DNA from: Marinobacter piscis
GTDB lineage: Bacteria; Pseudomonadota; Gammaproteobacteria; Pseudomonadales; Oleiphilaceae
Assembly: GCF_007671655.1 (NCBI RefSeq)
Contig: NZ_VCGX01000002.1
Span: 496,001-560,000 of the forward strand
DNA length: 64,000 bases
Direction: 5' to 3'
How positions within the stretch are numbered: position 1 is the first letter of the stretch; each line of letters opens with the position of its first letter. The notes below the pieces were generated by a model. It did not search any database. It had not been told where the DNA came from and saw nothing but the letters and a program-made list of their open reading frames with translations. The translations under genes and the position numbers were made by a program. This document shows positions 54,896 to 64,000 of this stretch, one piece after another.

Positions 54896-55732
54896 CTACA
54901 ACAACTCGAGCTTATCTTTGTGTTTTAACAATGCCCGATTAATCTTGTTAAACGCCCAATTGTAATATCCTTCAGGAAACCGCTTCACAATCGCCTTCCG
55001 CCGTGCGATCTGCCAACTCAAAGGGCACTCATTATTTATTACTACAATGTCAAAATCTATAAGTGATAATTTACCAGATGGTTCGATGCATAAGTTTTTA
55101 CCATCAGAACGCAGGTCCAGATGCATAATCTTTGCTTTGATCAGCATATTTACTATATTTTCAATTTGCTGGATATGGTTATTAACCTTTATCGGTTTAC
55201 GAGGAATTGGTAACTGATCAAGTGACCATCCACAATAGCTCATCTTTACTATAAATTCTTGCTCAGAAACTCCATGTAGGACGGGAAAAGGGAAATGTGG
55301 TAGCCGACTGATTTCCCTTATGTCCCATAGCCTCTTTAAACTAGTCGCTTCCAGGTAGAATGCTTGATCTGAAGATAAGCCAGCCCAGCGATTCTTTGTG
55401 AGATAATGCTTGATGTAGCTGTTCTCCGATCCTGAACAGAACTCGCTGTAAGGAGTTGACTTTTCAAAGTCGACTTTTGGAAAGTATAGACACTTATGTG
55501 TGATAGATTTTGACTCTTCAAAACTTTTTTCCAAGTCTTTGCAGTGCTGCCTCAAGTAATCTAGTTCATTACTGTAAACATATTCAAAATACTTGTACAG
55601 TCGCAAATTTCTTTCCGCAATCTTAATTTTATTTTTTGCAATAGAGCGAAAGTTTGCAAAGTGATAAGACCTCCTACATACTTCATAAAGTCTTGGGTAT
55701 TTAACTAGATTTGTTTTTATTAAATTTTTCAA
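54896..55732 (-). CDS. Lipopolysaccharide kinase-like protein
   Basis: Protein of 278 aa with a kinase-type core in its C-terminal half: MHLDLRSDGKNLCI (catalytic HxDxxxxN) and LSLIDFDIVV (DFD metal motif), as in KdkA/WaaP-like sugar kinases. The N-terminal half is basic with a YYK.. pattern and no glycine-rich loop could be found. It is the last gene of the minus-strand EPS operon, 12 bases after the flippase gene. Phosphorylation of an EPS or LPS sugar is the likely role. Confidence 0.65.
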   Translation of the reverse strand: MKNLIKTNLVKYPRLYEVCRRSYHFANFRSIAKNKIKIAERNLRLYKYFEYVYSNELDYLRQHCKDLEKSFEESKSITHKCLYFPKVDFEKSTPYSEFCSGSENSYIKHYLTKNRWAGLSSDQAFYLEATSLKRLWDIREISRLPHFPFPVLHGVSEQEFIVKMSYCGWSLDQLPIPRKPIKVNNHIQQIENIVNMLIKAKIMHLDLRSDGKNLCIEPSGKLSLIDFDIVVINNECPLSWQIARRKAIVKRFPEGYYNWAFNKINRALLKHKDKLELL

Positions 55733-55744
55733 TTATCTCCCCCA

Positions 55745-57208
55745 TCACTTCTTAGTAACCATACTTTTTCTTCCAAAGCTGTCATTATAAGCTCTTATAA
55801 TTTCTACTCTTATTGGATTTTTTACTATAAATACACTAACTAGCCAGACTACAGGTAAAACAAGTGTAATCTGTAAGATGGTAAAACCTGGGTTTGTAGT
55901 AGAAAATGGCGAGACTACAGAAACCAACCAAGTTGTTATCCAGCATATAACGGCTATAATTGCTGAGGGTAAAAGGGAAAAACAGTAAGGCATAACCATT
56001 ACCCCTACTTTGTATTTAAGAAAATAAACAGATGCGATAAAGTCAACTAACCCCGAAAAAACAAATGCGTACCCAGCACCACTCAACCCCCATCCAAAAT
56101 ATCCAATCACAATTGAACAAACAAAAAACAAAAACACAATTATTTCTTTAATCAGCATAGAAGATTCTTTACCAACCGCAATAAGAGCATGTGGCGCTAA
56201 TATATTGGCTGCACGCAACATCGCCCAGTAAGCTACTATCGTAGCAACTGGCGCAGCCTGATCCCATTGGTCACCAAACATAAAACGGATAGCAGGCAAG
56301 CTGGCTATACTTATAACAGCCAAGACAGGCCAGGCGAACCCCGTAATCAGCTGTGCGGCCCGATTGTATGCACTGGCAATATTGCCCTTTTTTTTCCGGA
56401 CGTCAGCTAGATAAGGTAAAGCAACCGGAGATATTCCTGAGAGAAGCGCTTCCGATGCAAATACCATTAACCCCAAACCCCGAGAAAATATCCCCACCTG
56501 GCCTGCGGTGCCCATTTTACCAATCACCATATCAGGGGCTGTGTACTGCATTTTACGCAAGACATGGCTTACAGAAGTAAAGATACCAAGCTTCGCTATA
56601 GGTTTTAGGTTTCTGAATTGAGGTCGATAGACTCTTATATCATTAGTAAAATAAAGATATAGAGCGAACTGAACGACAACCGATAAAACATTAGCAATTG
56701 CAAGCGAATAATAACTAAATCTCAGATTTATAAAAACTACCGTTGCGAAAATACCAGCTAGCCCAGAGGCTATCCGTACAATAGTTATTTTCTTAAAATC
56801 ATAATTACGACTCAAAAATGCATGGGGAATACTTATATAAGGCGCAAAAATAAAGCTTATAGCCAGTATGGAAAATATATACTTCAGGCTGTCAATATCA
56901 AAAAATATTGACAAAGGTACTGCGGCTACCATTACAGCTAACCCCAGACTCCATGATATCAATATGGTTAAACCATAAGCTGACCGGATTTTATCCTCGG
57001 TTAGCTCTGCCTCGCGAACAAGGTAGGTGTTGGCTCCAAGAATACGAAACTCAGCCATCACCATAACAATGGAGCTGGCGATAGCGAATGTACCAACTTC
57101 TTCGGGGGTTAATAAGCGCGCAACGATGACGGTGCTGGCAAGTCCCAGCCCCATAAGAATATAACGACCCAGCGACGAATAAATTAATGCGGCTCTTACT
57201 TCAGACAT
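55745..57208 (-). CDS. Polysaccharide flippase (Wzx, MOP/PST family)
   Basis: Integral membrane protein of 487 aa with about 12 to 14 helices. The N-terminal region IVARLLTPEEVGTFAIA and the later FISRGLGLMVFASEALL-like segment match the polysaccharide transport family. It should move lipid-linked EPS repeat units across the inner membrane. The gap from the upstream GT2 gene is 69 bases. With the O-antigen-ligase/polymerase-like protein two genes upstream it makes a Wzx/Wzy-type export set. I did not see an initiating sugar transferase or Wza/Wzc genes in the window. Confidence 0.88.
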   Translation of the reverse strand: MSEVRAALIYSSLGRYILMGLGLASTVIVARLLTPEEVGTFAIASSIVMVMAEFRILGANTYLVREAELTEDKIRSAYGLTILISWSLGLAVMVAAVPLSIFFDIDSLKYIFSILAISFIFAPYISIPHAFLSRNYDFKKITIVRIASGLAGIFATVVFINLRFSYYSLAIANVLSVVVQFALYLYFTNDIRVYRPQFRNLKPIAKLGIFTSVSHVLRKMQYTAPDMVIGKMGTAGQVGIFSRGLGLMVFASEALLSGISPVALPYLADVRKKKGNIASAYNRAAQLITGFAWPVLAVISIASLPAIRFMFGDQWDQAAPVATIVAYWAMLRAANILAPHALIAVGKESSMLIKEIIVFLFFVCSIVIGYFGWGLSGAGYAFVFSGLVDFIASVYFLKYKVGVMVMPYCFSLLPSAIIAVICWITTWLVSVVSPFSTTNPGFTILQITLVLPVVWLVSVFIVKNPIRVEIIRAYNDSFGRKSMVTKK

Positions 57209-57277
57209 AAACGGTTCTTCGGTTTATTGGGTTAGGTTGTCTGCTTTGTTATTGACTGTGTGTTCACCAGGTGGTGG

Positions 57278-58195
57278 CTAACTCCTCTTAAGTGCGCGGA
57301 GAAAATCGTTACCGCTGCGGCCAAGAAAGCTTCGCAGCAGACGAACCCAGACATCCTCATATCGATAGGCAAACCGGTATACAGAGAGGAAAGACTCTCG
57401 GGCCGACTTGTAATCACCGGCTGAAAAATAATGTATCCCCAGACGGTAGTGATAATCAGCCCAGGCCAGGCGTGAACACCGCGCTATAGCGGCATCATCC
57501 GACTGGAGATCACAGTGTTTTTCTATAATCTGCAACTTCGCATCCAACATCAACTGTGCGTTTCCTGACATGTTGCTGTCATGCAGCCTGTATCTGGTCA
57601 ATGGCTCAGGCACAACTCGTGCGCTGTACTCTGTGCATATTCGCAGCCAAAGATCCCAGTTCTCCGCTGCCTTGAAGTCGGTGGAGAAAACACCTACGCG
57701 GTTCAAGGCTTGTGCGCTTACCACAACGGTACCGCCAGTCATTCGGTTTTTTACGAGTAGCAGTGCGTATATGTCACCCGATATGGTTTTGTCGGCTGGC
57801 TCCACCCGAATTGTTCTGCCTTCTTCGTCCATGACCTCCGTACCTGAATACACCAGCCCCACCCCGTCTTTAAACAAAGGCATCTGACGTTCCAGTTTGT
57901 CTTCAACCCACAGATCATCACTGTCTAAAAATGCGACGTAGTCGCCTGTAGCTGCGTTGATGCCATTGTTCCTGGCGACAATCTGACCCTGGTTTGGCTG
58001 ATCACAAACCCGGACCTTTTCTGGAAAGCGCTGCTCGTAATCCCGAAGTATCGCCAGGGACTCATCGGTAGAACCATCGTTGATCAGGATGATTTCGAGG
58101 GGTTCCCAGGTTTGCGCAAGAATACTCTCAATCGTTTCCGAGACGAGGTGAGCACGGTTATATACAGGAACAATAACGGACACTAATGGTTTCAT
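57278..58195 (-). CDS. Family 2 glycosyltransferase
   Basis: GT2 protein of 305 aa: VSVIVPVYNRAHLVSETIES, IILINDGSTDES, ARNNGINAATGDYVAFLDSDD (metal-binding DSD), then AENWDLWLRI. It has no clear membrane segment. The start overlaps the stop of the ligase-like gene by four bases (ATGA), so it is coupled to it. The sugar donor is unknown. Confidence 0.9.
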   Translation of the reverse strand: MKPLVSVIVPVYNRAHLVSETIESILAQTWEPLEIILINDGSTDESLAILRDYEQRFPEKVRVCDQPNQGQIVARNNGINAATGDYVAFLDSDDLWVEDKLERQMPLFKDGVGLVYSGTEVMDEEGRTIRVEPADKTISGDIYALLLVKNRMTGGTVVVSAQALNRVGVFSTDFKAAENWDLWLRICTEYSARVVPEPLTRYRLHDSNMSGNAQLMLDAKLQIIEKHCDLQSDDAAIARCSRLAWADYHYRLGIHYFSAGDYKSARESFLSVYRFAYRYEDVWVRLLRSFLGRSGNDFLRALKRS

Positions 58196-59529
58196 TGTTT
58201 GCGTATACCCCTTTTATAAGGAGTGTTTGTATTTGCCTGGTCAACATAGCGCAGGTAGTAAAGGTTAGACGCAATAGCAATAAACAAAACAAGCCAATAG
58301 AGCATCTCTGCTCGCGCCCGATCAATAAAGCTGGCAGCAACCAGGAAGCTCAACAGAGCTCCTTCCAGCGCAAGCATTTTGAAATAGGCATCGTAATTTT
58401 CGGTCGCGAGCAAATAGCTTTTTGTTTTTCTGGACAATTTGAAGGTTGAAACAAGAAGCGCTACAAGAAAGAAAAAGCCGACCCACCCAATTTCTGATAA
58501 AACCTGAAACCAGGTAGAGTGAGTTGCCTTGCCTGTTTTACGCCTTTCAAAGTAACGCTCGGGCAAATAGCCTGGGCTCAACTCAATAAACCCCTGGATG
58601 CCAACCCCCATAGGATAATCCTCAAGCACATCAAATGTGGCCATCCAGAAATCGATACGATGGGAACCGCTTTTCCCGCCATCCTCAACCTCTTTTATTG
58701 TTTCCATCCGCGACCAAAAGGCTTCGTCAGCAACATAGGCAGTACCGGCAAGCCCTATCAGAATAATCAGGACGGCTGTGCCCTTTTGTCCTTTTCTCTG
58801 GTATCGGGAGAAAATCATGTAAAACAGAAAAAATACGGCGCCACATGCCGCTCCCAGAAACGCGCCCCGGCTGTTAATAAGCACCACACCGTTAGCGATA
58901 AATGCGCCGCAAAAGATGGCCAGAACCCGAATCTTTTTGTTACCCATCCAGGCTTTGTAGAGGAGAAGGATTAAGGCAGGCACCATGGCTGCGGCCGTCA
59001 TGTTTCCGTCACCGCCAGTATCTACCATTCCAATACCTTCTACCCGCCCCTGACCATCTCTGCCGACGGAATAGGCGATATAACCAATATAGGTAGCGCC
59101 GGCAGTATAGGCCCACAGGCAGGCATCCAGGGCTTTTTCTGTGGAGACTAATTTATACGCCGCCAGGATAATAATTACGAGCTTAGCGAAGTCATAGGTA
59201 AAGGATTTGTGGGCAGCAGGAACAACCGCGAAAACAATCATCAACCCGTACATTGCCAGCAAAGCCAGCATCCATTTGAAGACCGGCTGCTGCTTCCATG
59301 GGGCCAGAGGGGACAGCTGTTTATAGCGTACGGTCAGCGTAAACAGCATGACCAGAGCTGCGATAAAGGAGTATGGGAGACCGGGGATGCTGGCCGCCCA
59401 CCAGCGGGTATCCGGATTTACAAAGTACACAAGCTGATAAACCAGCACGGACGAGACAGGCGTAATCATCAGTGCCGCAAAGATTCCAGCGGTAAATAAA
59501 AACAGGAAGAGAAGCGCAAACTTACCCAT
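58192..59529 (-). CDS. O-antigen ligase/polymerase-like membrane protein, exosortase-A-associated type
   Basis: Protein of 445 aa with about 10 to 12 membrane segments and a large periplasmic loop (about residues 285-345, GKATHSTWFQVLSEIGWVG after GIQGFIELSPG). The H-x-T/S-W pattern in this loop is typical of the WaaL/Wzy family. Related proteins in XrtA loci are annotated as putative O-glycosylation ligases. It may polymerise EPS units or transfer glycan onto PEP-CTERM proteins; sequence alone cannot tell. It lies between a GT4 gene (upstream) and a GT2 gene (downstream, overlapping). Confidence 0.85.
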   Translation of the reverse strand: MGKFALLFLFLFTAGIFAALMITPVSSVLVYQLVYFVNPDTRWWAASIPGLPYSFIAALVMLFTLTVRYKQLSPLAPWKQQPVFKWMLALLAMYGLMIVFAVVPAAHKSFTYDFAKLVIIILAAYKLVSTEKALDACLWAYTAGATYIGYIAYSVGRDGQGRVEGIGMVDTGGDGNMTAAAMVPALILLLYKAWMGNKKIRVLAIFCGAFIANGVVLINSRGAFLGAACGAVFFLFYMIFSRYQRKGQKGTAVLIILIGLAGTAYVADEAFWSRMETIKEVEDGGKSGSHRIDFWMATFDVLEDYPMGVGIQGFIELSPGYLPERYFERRKTGKATHSTWFQVLSEIGWVGFFFLVALLVSTFKLSRKTKSYLLATENYDAYFKMLALEGALLSFLVAASFIDRARAEMLYWLVLFIAIASNLYYLRYVDQANTNTPYKRGIRKQ

Positions 59530-59532
59530 ACT

Positions 59533-60717
59533 CTAATCAATCCGTGCAGAGAATGAGGGGTGTGGAGCCGTTTTTTGCGCCGCGTAAATTTGATTGTAGC
59601 CGGCAAGCATGGCGCCTGCACTGAAGCGTGCATCAAAGCGCCCCCGCGCAGCCTTACCCATACGTTTCCGGAGGGTGTCACTTTTATACAGGGTGGCGAT
59701 GGCGGCTGAGAAAGATGACGCCTTTCCGGGATCGGTTAGCAGGCCGGTCACCCCATCTTCAACAATCTCCGGGGTTCCCCCTACCCGAGTGGCCACTGCG
59801 GGTACTTCGAGGCTCATGGCTTCTAACAAAGTCATTGATGTGCCTTCTGTATGTGAGGACAACAGAAACACATCCATAGCTGAGAGATAGTGTACGGGAT
59901 TATTAATAAAACCGGCAAAGATCGTCTCTTTTCTAATCCCGCACTCAGTTGCCAGTGAAACCAGCTTGTTCTTGTCAGGCCCATCGCCCACCATCAGCAA
60001 AAAAGTATTCGGGTTACGATCGGTGAATTCTTTAAAAGCCCTGAGCATCATCTCCTGATTTTTTACCGGATCCAGACGCGATACGGTTCCGACTACGAAC
60101 GCATCCTGGGGAATTCCCAGGCTGCGACGCACTTTTTGAGCTTCGGAGTCATCCCGCTCTATAGGTGCAATCCCATTATAAACAACCTGAATTTTGCGCC
60201 TTGGCAGGAACTCGTATTGTACAAGGGCATCTCTGGTCGCCCCGGAAATCGCAACAATAGCGGGGGTCATCATTGCCATAACCGGATTGACGAGCATGGC
60301 TTTATAACGGTATCTGTCCGGATAGAAGCGGCCGTGCTCAGTGAAGACAACTCTGGCTCCTGTTCCCGGGGATGCCAGCCGCCCATAGAGCCAGGGGGTG
60401 TATTGATGACAGTGCAGCACATCAAAACGCCCTGCTTTCAGTCGCTCCCGAATGGCGGTAATCAGTGAGCGGTCAAATCCTTGTTTACGTGCCACCGTAT
60501 GAACGGCTACTCCCTGCTCCCTTAGGGCTTCGCCGACAGGTCCTGTATGGCCATCAATACACAGAATTTCCGATTCGACACCGTTCCGGGCCATTCCCTG
60601 GACCAGCTGCCGGATAACCTGTTCTGTTCCGCCAATGCCCATATTGAAGGTAATATGAAGTACCTTCAGTGGCTTCTGGCGTGGCAATGTTGTTGATTTA
60701 GCGTGCCCGGCTGTCAT
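59533..60717 (-). CDS. Family 4 glycosyltransferase
   Basis: GT-B enzyme of 394 aa. The N-terminal motif is LHITFNMGIGGTEQVIRQL; the C-terminal nucleotide-sugar site is SSHTEGTSMTLLEAMSLEVPAVAT followed by VGGTPEIVEDG. The E(x7)E motif (EGTSMTLLE) is intact. A slightly earlier start exists, but ATG 60717 overlaps the stop of the amidotransferase gene (ATGA), so it is preferred. It belongs to the compact EPS operon. Confidence 0.9.
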   Translation of the reverse strand: MTAGHAKSTTLPRQKPLKVLHITFNMGIGGTEQVIRQLVQGMARNGVESEILCIDGHTGPVGEALREQGVAVHTVARKQGFDRSLITAIRERLKAGRFDVLHCHQYTPWLYGRLASPGTGARVVFTEHGRFYPDRYRYKAMLVNPVMAMMTPAIVAISGATRDALVQYEFLPRRKIQVVYNGIAPIERDDSEAQKVRRSLGIPQDAFVVGTVSRLDPVKNQEMMLRAFKEFTDRNPNTFLLMVGDGPDKNKLVSLATECGIRKETIFAGFINNPVHYLSAMDVFLLSSHTEGTSMTLLEAMSLEVPAVATRVGGTPEIVEDGVTGLLTDPGKASSFSAAIATLYKSDTLRKRMGKAARGRFDARFSAGAMLAGYNQIYAAQKTAPHPSFSARID

Positions 60718-62609
60718 ACGCTCACCTGATATTGTTGCCACCAGAGTTCAAACGCCAGTAAAGACCAGAGTTCCTGGGTAAACTGATCGTCACCTGCAAG
60801 GTGCTTTTCCCAGAGTTTTCTTACCTTTGCTGGCTCAAAGAAGTTAGCCAGCCCGCTGTCTTCTGAGAGCACTGTCTGCTCAACAACAGGCTTTAACTCA
60901 TTGCGCAGCCAGTGAGCCAACGGCACAGAAAAACCCATTTTCTTTCTGTACAAAACATCCTGGGGCAACATTCTTTCAAAGGCTTTTTTCAGGATGTACT
61001 TTTTTTCTTTACCGTTCAGCTTCAGTGCGCCCGGTATCTGTGCTGCGTATTCCACCACCCGGTAATCAAGAAGTGGAGCGCGGGTCTCCAGCGAATTAGC
61101 CATACTCATCCGGTCGACCTTCACCAGAATGTCGCCCGGCAGGTAGGTTTTAAGGTCGGTGTAAAGTATGCGGGAGAGATGGTCGTCGGTATCGGCGTTC
61201 TGGTAATGGGCGCGGGTAATGTCTGCAGGGTTGTAACCGCGGGTTTCGCGCTTCAGTTCACCCGTAACCAGGCTGTTCCACACATCGATGCGGAAAAAGC
61301 TGTTGGTGACATAAAATGCTTCATCCGGGTCCATAGCCAGAGTTGCCAGCAGTGATCTGGCCCTCCTCGTTGGCCGGGTGTTCATCAGTCCTGCAAGATT
61401 GGCCAGGCCCGGGAAAAACATGCGGCGCAACACAGCAGGAAACTGACCCCGCAAACGGTTCTCCAGCTGATCTGTCTCGTATTTGTTATAGCCGGCAAAA
61501 TTTTCATCGCCACCGTCGCCTGCAAGAGCCACAGTGACTTTCTGCCGCGCCAGCTGTGATACAAAATAGGTGGGTACAAAGGAAGGGTCGGCAAAAGGCT
61601 CATCAAAGAAGCGGGCGATATTGCCGAGCTGATCCGCAACATTGTCTTTAACGGTGAACTCGTGGTGATCTGTTAAGAACTGATCTGCAACTTTTTTAGC
61701 CCAGTGCACCTCGTCAAAGCGTTCGGAATCAAACCCGATAGCACAGGTTGTCACGGGTTTGCTGGCGTGATCAGTCATGAGGCCAACCACGGCACTGGAG
61801 TCAATGCCGCCACTGAGAAAGGCTCCAAGAGGGACATCACTGACCATACGCAGTTGAACGGCATCATCAATCAAATTATAAAGACCGTCTGCCAGTTCCT
61901 CAGCACTGGCGGTCGATGGTGATCCGAAAGACACATCCCAGTACTGTTCCTGATGGGTATGCTTGCCATCTGTAACTAACCAGTGACCTGGCGCCAGCTT
62001 ATGGATATTTTTATAGATGGTTTTGGGATCCGGTACATACTGGTAGGCAAAAAAGTCTTTGATGGCATCATGGCGCAATTCGGTTTTAACGAACGGTGCC
62101 GGAGTTAAGGCTTTCAGTTCCGACGCGAATGCGAACTGACCATTGGCTGCATAGTAATACAGTGGTTTTTTCCCAAGGCGGTCTCTCGCCAGAAACAGCT
62201 TTCGGGCCGTACGATCCCAGATGGCCAGAGCAAACATGCCGTTGAGCATCTTCAGACAAGCGGGTCCATGCACTTCGTACAGTGCCAGCAAGACTTCGGT
62301 ATCGGTGCGCGTTCTAAAGCTCTGCCCCTGGCTCATAAGCTCACCACGCAACTTTTTGAAATTATAAATTTCACCGTTATAGGCAATAACGTAACGTCCG
62401 GAGTTCGATACCATTGGCTGGCTGCCAGCATCACTGAGGTCAAGAACACTCAGCCTGCGATGCGCAAGACCTGCGTTCTCGTCAATCCAGGTTGAACCCG
62501 CGTCCGGCCCCCGATGAACAATGGCCTGCCCCATAGCCTCAAGCCAACGCTGATGACTGCCCCGGTCAGGCGTTGTTGCAGTACGCAGGAAGCCCGCCAG
62601 ACCACACAT
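60714..62609 (-). CDS. Glutamine-dependent asparagine-synthetase-type amidotransferase (XrtA/PEP-CTERM system type)
   Basis: Protein of 631 aa with an intact Cys2 (MCGLAGFL), the N-terminal nucleophile for glutamine hydrolysis. The Ntn domain continues with HRGPDAG, HRRLSVLDLS and the synthetase domain has PP-loop SGGIDSSAV plus ALAGDGGDENFAGY. Proteins of this type in exosortase loci are thought to amidate a carboxylate of the EPS. It thus provides ammonia by itself, in contrast to the two other AsnB-like proteins of the window. It overlaps the GT4 genes on both sides by a few bases. Confidence 0.93.
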   Translation of the reverse strand: MCGLAGFLRTATTPDRGSHQRWLEAMGQAIVHRGPDAGSTWIDENAGLAHRRLSVLDLSDAGSQPMVSNSGRYVIAYNGEIYNFKKLRGELMSQGQSFRTRTDTEVLLALYEVHGPACLKMLNGMFALAIWDRTARKLFLARDRLGKKPLYYYAANGQFAFASELKALTPAPFVKTELRHDAIKDFFAYQYVPDPKTIYKNIHKLAPGHWLVTDGKHTHQEQYWDVSFGSPSTASAEELADGLYNLIDDAVQLRMVSDVPLGAFLSGGIDSSAVVGLMTDHASKPVTTCAIGFDSERFDEVHWAKKVADQFLTDHHEFTVKDNVADQLGNIARFFDEPFADPSFVPTYFVSQLARQKVTVALAGDGGDENFAGYNKYETDQLENRLRGQFPAVLRRMFFPGLANLAGLMNTRPTRRARSLLATLAMDPDEAFYVTNSFFRIDVWNSLVTGELKRETRGYNPADITRAHYQNADTDDHLSRILYTDLKTYLPGDILVKVDRMSMANSLETRAPLLDYRVVEYAAQIPGALKLNGKEKKYILKKAFERMLPQDVLYRKKMGFSVPLAHWLRNELKPVVEQTVLSEDSGLANFFEPAKVRKLWEKHLAGDDQFTQELWSLLAFELWWQQYQVSV

Positions 62610-63769
62610 CAGCTGGCCTCCTTTTTCTTCAGGGACGCCGCTGTCGGCTCACCCACCAGCTTTCGGAAAAGCGATTCATACTCATCGGCCATCCGGGCAG
62701 CGGAGAAACGCGCATTGACCAACTCCCGGGCATTATGGCTCAGGCGGTCTGCCAGTGCCGGATCACCAAGAACCTGGTTACAGCACTCTGCCAGTGCGGC
62801 TTTATCTCCAAACGGCGCAAGCATTCCGGTCTTGCCATGCTCCACCAACTGATCAACCCCTGGAATATCGTAGGCAACGACGGGCACACCCACCGCCATG
62901 GCCTCCATCATACAACGGGGAATGCCTTCTAAGGAGGAGGTCATAACAAACAGGCTGAACCTGGATAGCAGTTCCAGACGGTCGCTGCGAAACCCGAGAA
63001 ATTCCACTGCATTTGCGCAGCCCGACTCCGCAGCCTGACTTTCCAGCTCCGATCGTTGACTGCCATCCCCAAGAAGCTGTAAGCGAAGATCCGGGTTTTG
63101 TTTATAAAGGCGATCAAATGCATCTATAAGGTCAGCTATGTTCTTTCTCGGTATCATCTGACCGATAAAGCCGATAACTCGTGAATCTGAATCGGCCTTC
63201 TGGTCTGGCGGAAGCTTTTTCATAACGGCGTCAATTTCAGTGAGGTCGACACCGTTGCGGATAAACACTGTTTTGTGTGCCGGCACTTTAAATCGCTTCA
63301 TGTCTTCCATCAGCTCCTCAGAAAGAGGAACAACCCGATCAAAGTAGCGCAGCATATGGGTACCCATGCGGATAAAGGTCGCAAGCTTGAAACTGACGTT
63401 GCCGGAAAAACCGTGCGGTGTGCTCACGCAGACAATACCCGTTCGCTTCGCCGCCAGAAGCCCAAGGATGTCCGACTTATAGCCGTGGGTATGAATTACA
63501 TCAATGCCGTTATTACGAATAACGTCACACAACCGCTTTACCACCCGGATATCAAAACGTCCACGCATGTCGAGGTAGTGAATCTGTTGGTCCTCACTGC
63601 GGGGGTAGTATTCAGCTACTGACAGGTCCTGCTCCGGCGATTCTCGGGTTACGGCCAGGTCGCAGATAACACTATCCCGGTTCATGTTATTTGCCAGAGC
63701 CAGTACCCAGCGCTCTGCACCGTAAAAGCCGGCAGGGGTTATGAACTGAAGTACGCGTAATGTGCTCAT
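62609..63769 (-). CDS. Family 4 glycosyltransferase
   Basis: GT-B protein of 386 aa: RVLQFITPAGFYGAERWVLAL at the start, then DVIHTHGYKSDILGLLAA. The donor site has TSSLEGIPRCMMEAMAVGVPVVAYD (E-x7-E) and LVEHGKTGML. The stop TGA shares its last bases with the ATG of the amidotransferase gene (TGATG), and its start overlaps the end of the previous gene by four bases. It is part of the minus-strand EPS operon. Confidence 0.9.
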   Translation of the reverse strand: MSTLRVLQFITPAGFYGAERWVLALANNMNRDSVICDLAVTRESPEQDLSVAEYYPRSEDQQIHYLDMRGRFDIRVVKRLCDVIRNNGIDVIHTHGYKSDILGLLAAKRTGIVCVSTPHGFSGNVSFKLATFIRMGTHMLRYFDRVVPLSEELMEDMKRFKVPAHKTVFIRNGVDLTEIDAVMKKLPPDQKADSDSRVIGFIGQMIPRKNIADLIDAFDRLYKQNPDLRLQLLGDGSQRSELESQAAESGCANAVEFLGFRSDRLELLSRFSLFVMTSSLEGIPRCMMEAMAVGVPVVAYDIPGVDQLVEHGKTGMLAPFGDKAALAECCNQVLGDPALADRLSHNARELVNARFSAARMADEYESLFRKLVGEPTAASLKKKEAS

Positions 63770-64000
63770 CGACTGGATACTCCCGAATTCCTTTTCTGGG
63801 TGTTTCTGGCGCTGTTCCAGGTTACCTGAGTCCGTCCCTGAAGCGCTTTCACTATGCCCCGCACTGCGTAGCCGTTCACCATCACAAAGTAATAAGGTGT
63901 GGCTACCCAGGCGGGCAGCTGGTTTCGGTCTGAGGACAGGTGTCCTACAAGTGTTAGCAGCAAAACCAGCAACATGCCTGCCGCTATAAGTTTGAACAGC
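63766..64000 (-). CDS. Family 2 glycosyltransferase, C-terminal part (5' end outside window)
   Basis: About 77 C-terminal residues are visible: a hydrophobic helix (LFKLIAAGMLLVLLLTLVG), PAWVATPYYFVMVNGYAVRGIVKAL and a basic tail with QVTWNSAR. This helix plus tail is what ends many membrane-anchored GT2 enzymes in exosortase/EPS loci. The frame is open to the right edge. The stop overlaps the ATG of the GT4 gene (ATGA). The call rests on the tail only, so it is moderate. Confidence 0.55.
   Translation of the reverse strand, partial: LFKLIAAGMLLVLLLTLVGHLSSDRNQLPAWVATPYYFVMVNGYAVRGIVKALQGRTQVTWNSARNTQKRNSGVSSR

Overview
The window looks like a chromosomal segment of a marine gammaproteobacterium, most likely Marinobacter or a close relative. 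This is inferred from gene content and order and was not tested by any search. It has three parts: conserved housekeeping genes (1-18.6 kb), an exosortase/PEP-CTERM control and processing locus (18.7-30.1 kb), and an exopolysaccharide (EPS) locus that fills the rest and runs off the right edge.

Housekeeping part, mostly on the minus strand: a patatin-like lipase (cut by the left edge), the MlaA lipid-transport component, a KAS III-type ketosynthase, the DEAH helicase HrpA overlapping a FadD-type acyl-CoA ligase, a MoxR AAA+ ATPase with its VWA partner, a tight rnd-ycgL-ycgN-small membrane protein operon, and recR-ybaB-dnaX followed upstream by the 4.5S SRP RNA gene (ffs). A lysophospholipid acyltransferase and an unusual SDR protein on the plus strand lead into the next block.

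Exosortase part, plus strand: prsK (sensor kinase), prsR (sigma-54 activator), prsT (TPR lipoprotein), an exosortase with a fused EpsI-type C-terminal region, a PCMH-type FAD oxidoreductase and an exosortase-associated acyltransferase. A bidirectional terminator separates these from a convergent gene for a THxN-type PEP-CTERM protein. That gene has a correctly spaced -24/-12 (sigma-54) promoter 70 bases upstream, which ties the substrate directly to the PrsK/PrsR pair.

EPS part: from 30.4 to 54.9 kb the genes are more AT-rich and unusual. Besides GT2/GT4 glycosyltransferases, UDP-ManNAcA synthesis (WecB, WecC) and a hexapeptide acyltransferase, there are many ATP-using carboxylate- or amide-activating enzymes: a QueC-like PP-loop protein, two asparagine-synthetase-like proteins lacking the glutaminase cysteine, two CapK/PaaK-like adenylating enzymes and a MurF-like ligase with an extra four-cysteine tail. 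Three secreted, probably polysaccharide-active proteins are interleaved, and all end in a similar P..L.V(E/R) tail. From 54.9 kb rightward a compact minus-strand operon carries a kinase-like protein, flippase, GT2, O-antigen-ligase/polymerase-type protein, two GT4 enzymes, a bona fide glutamine-dependent amidotransferase and the end of another GT2. My working hypothesis is that the locus builds an amidated or aminoacylated acidic EPS whose production goes together with PEP-CTERM protein sorting.
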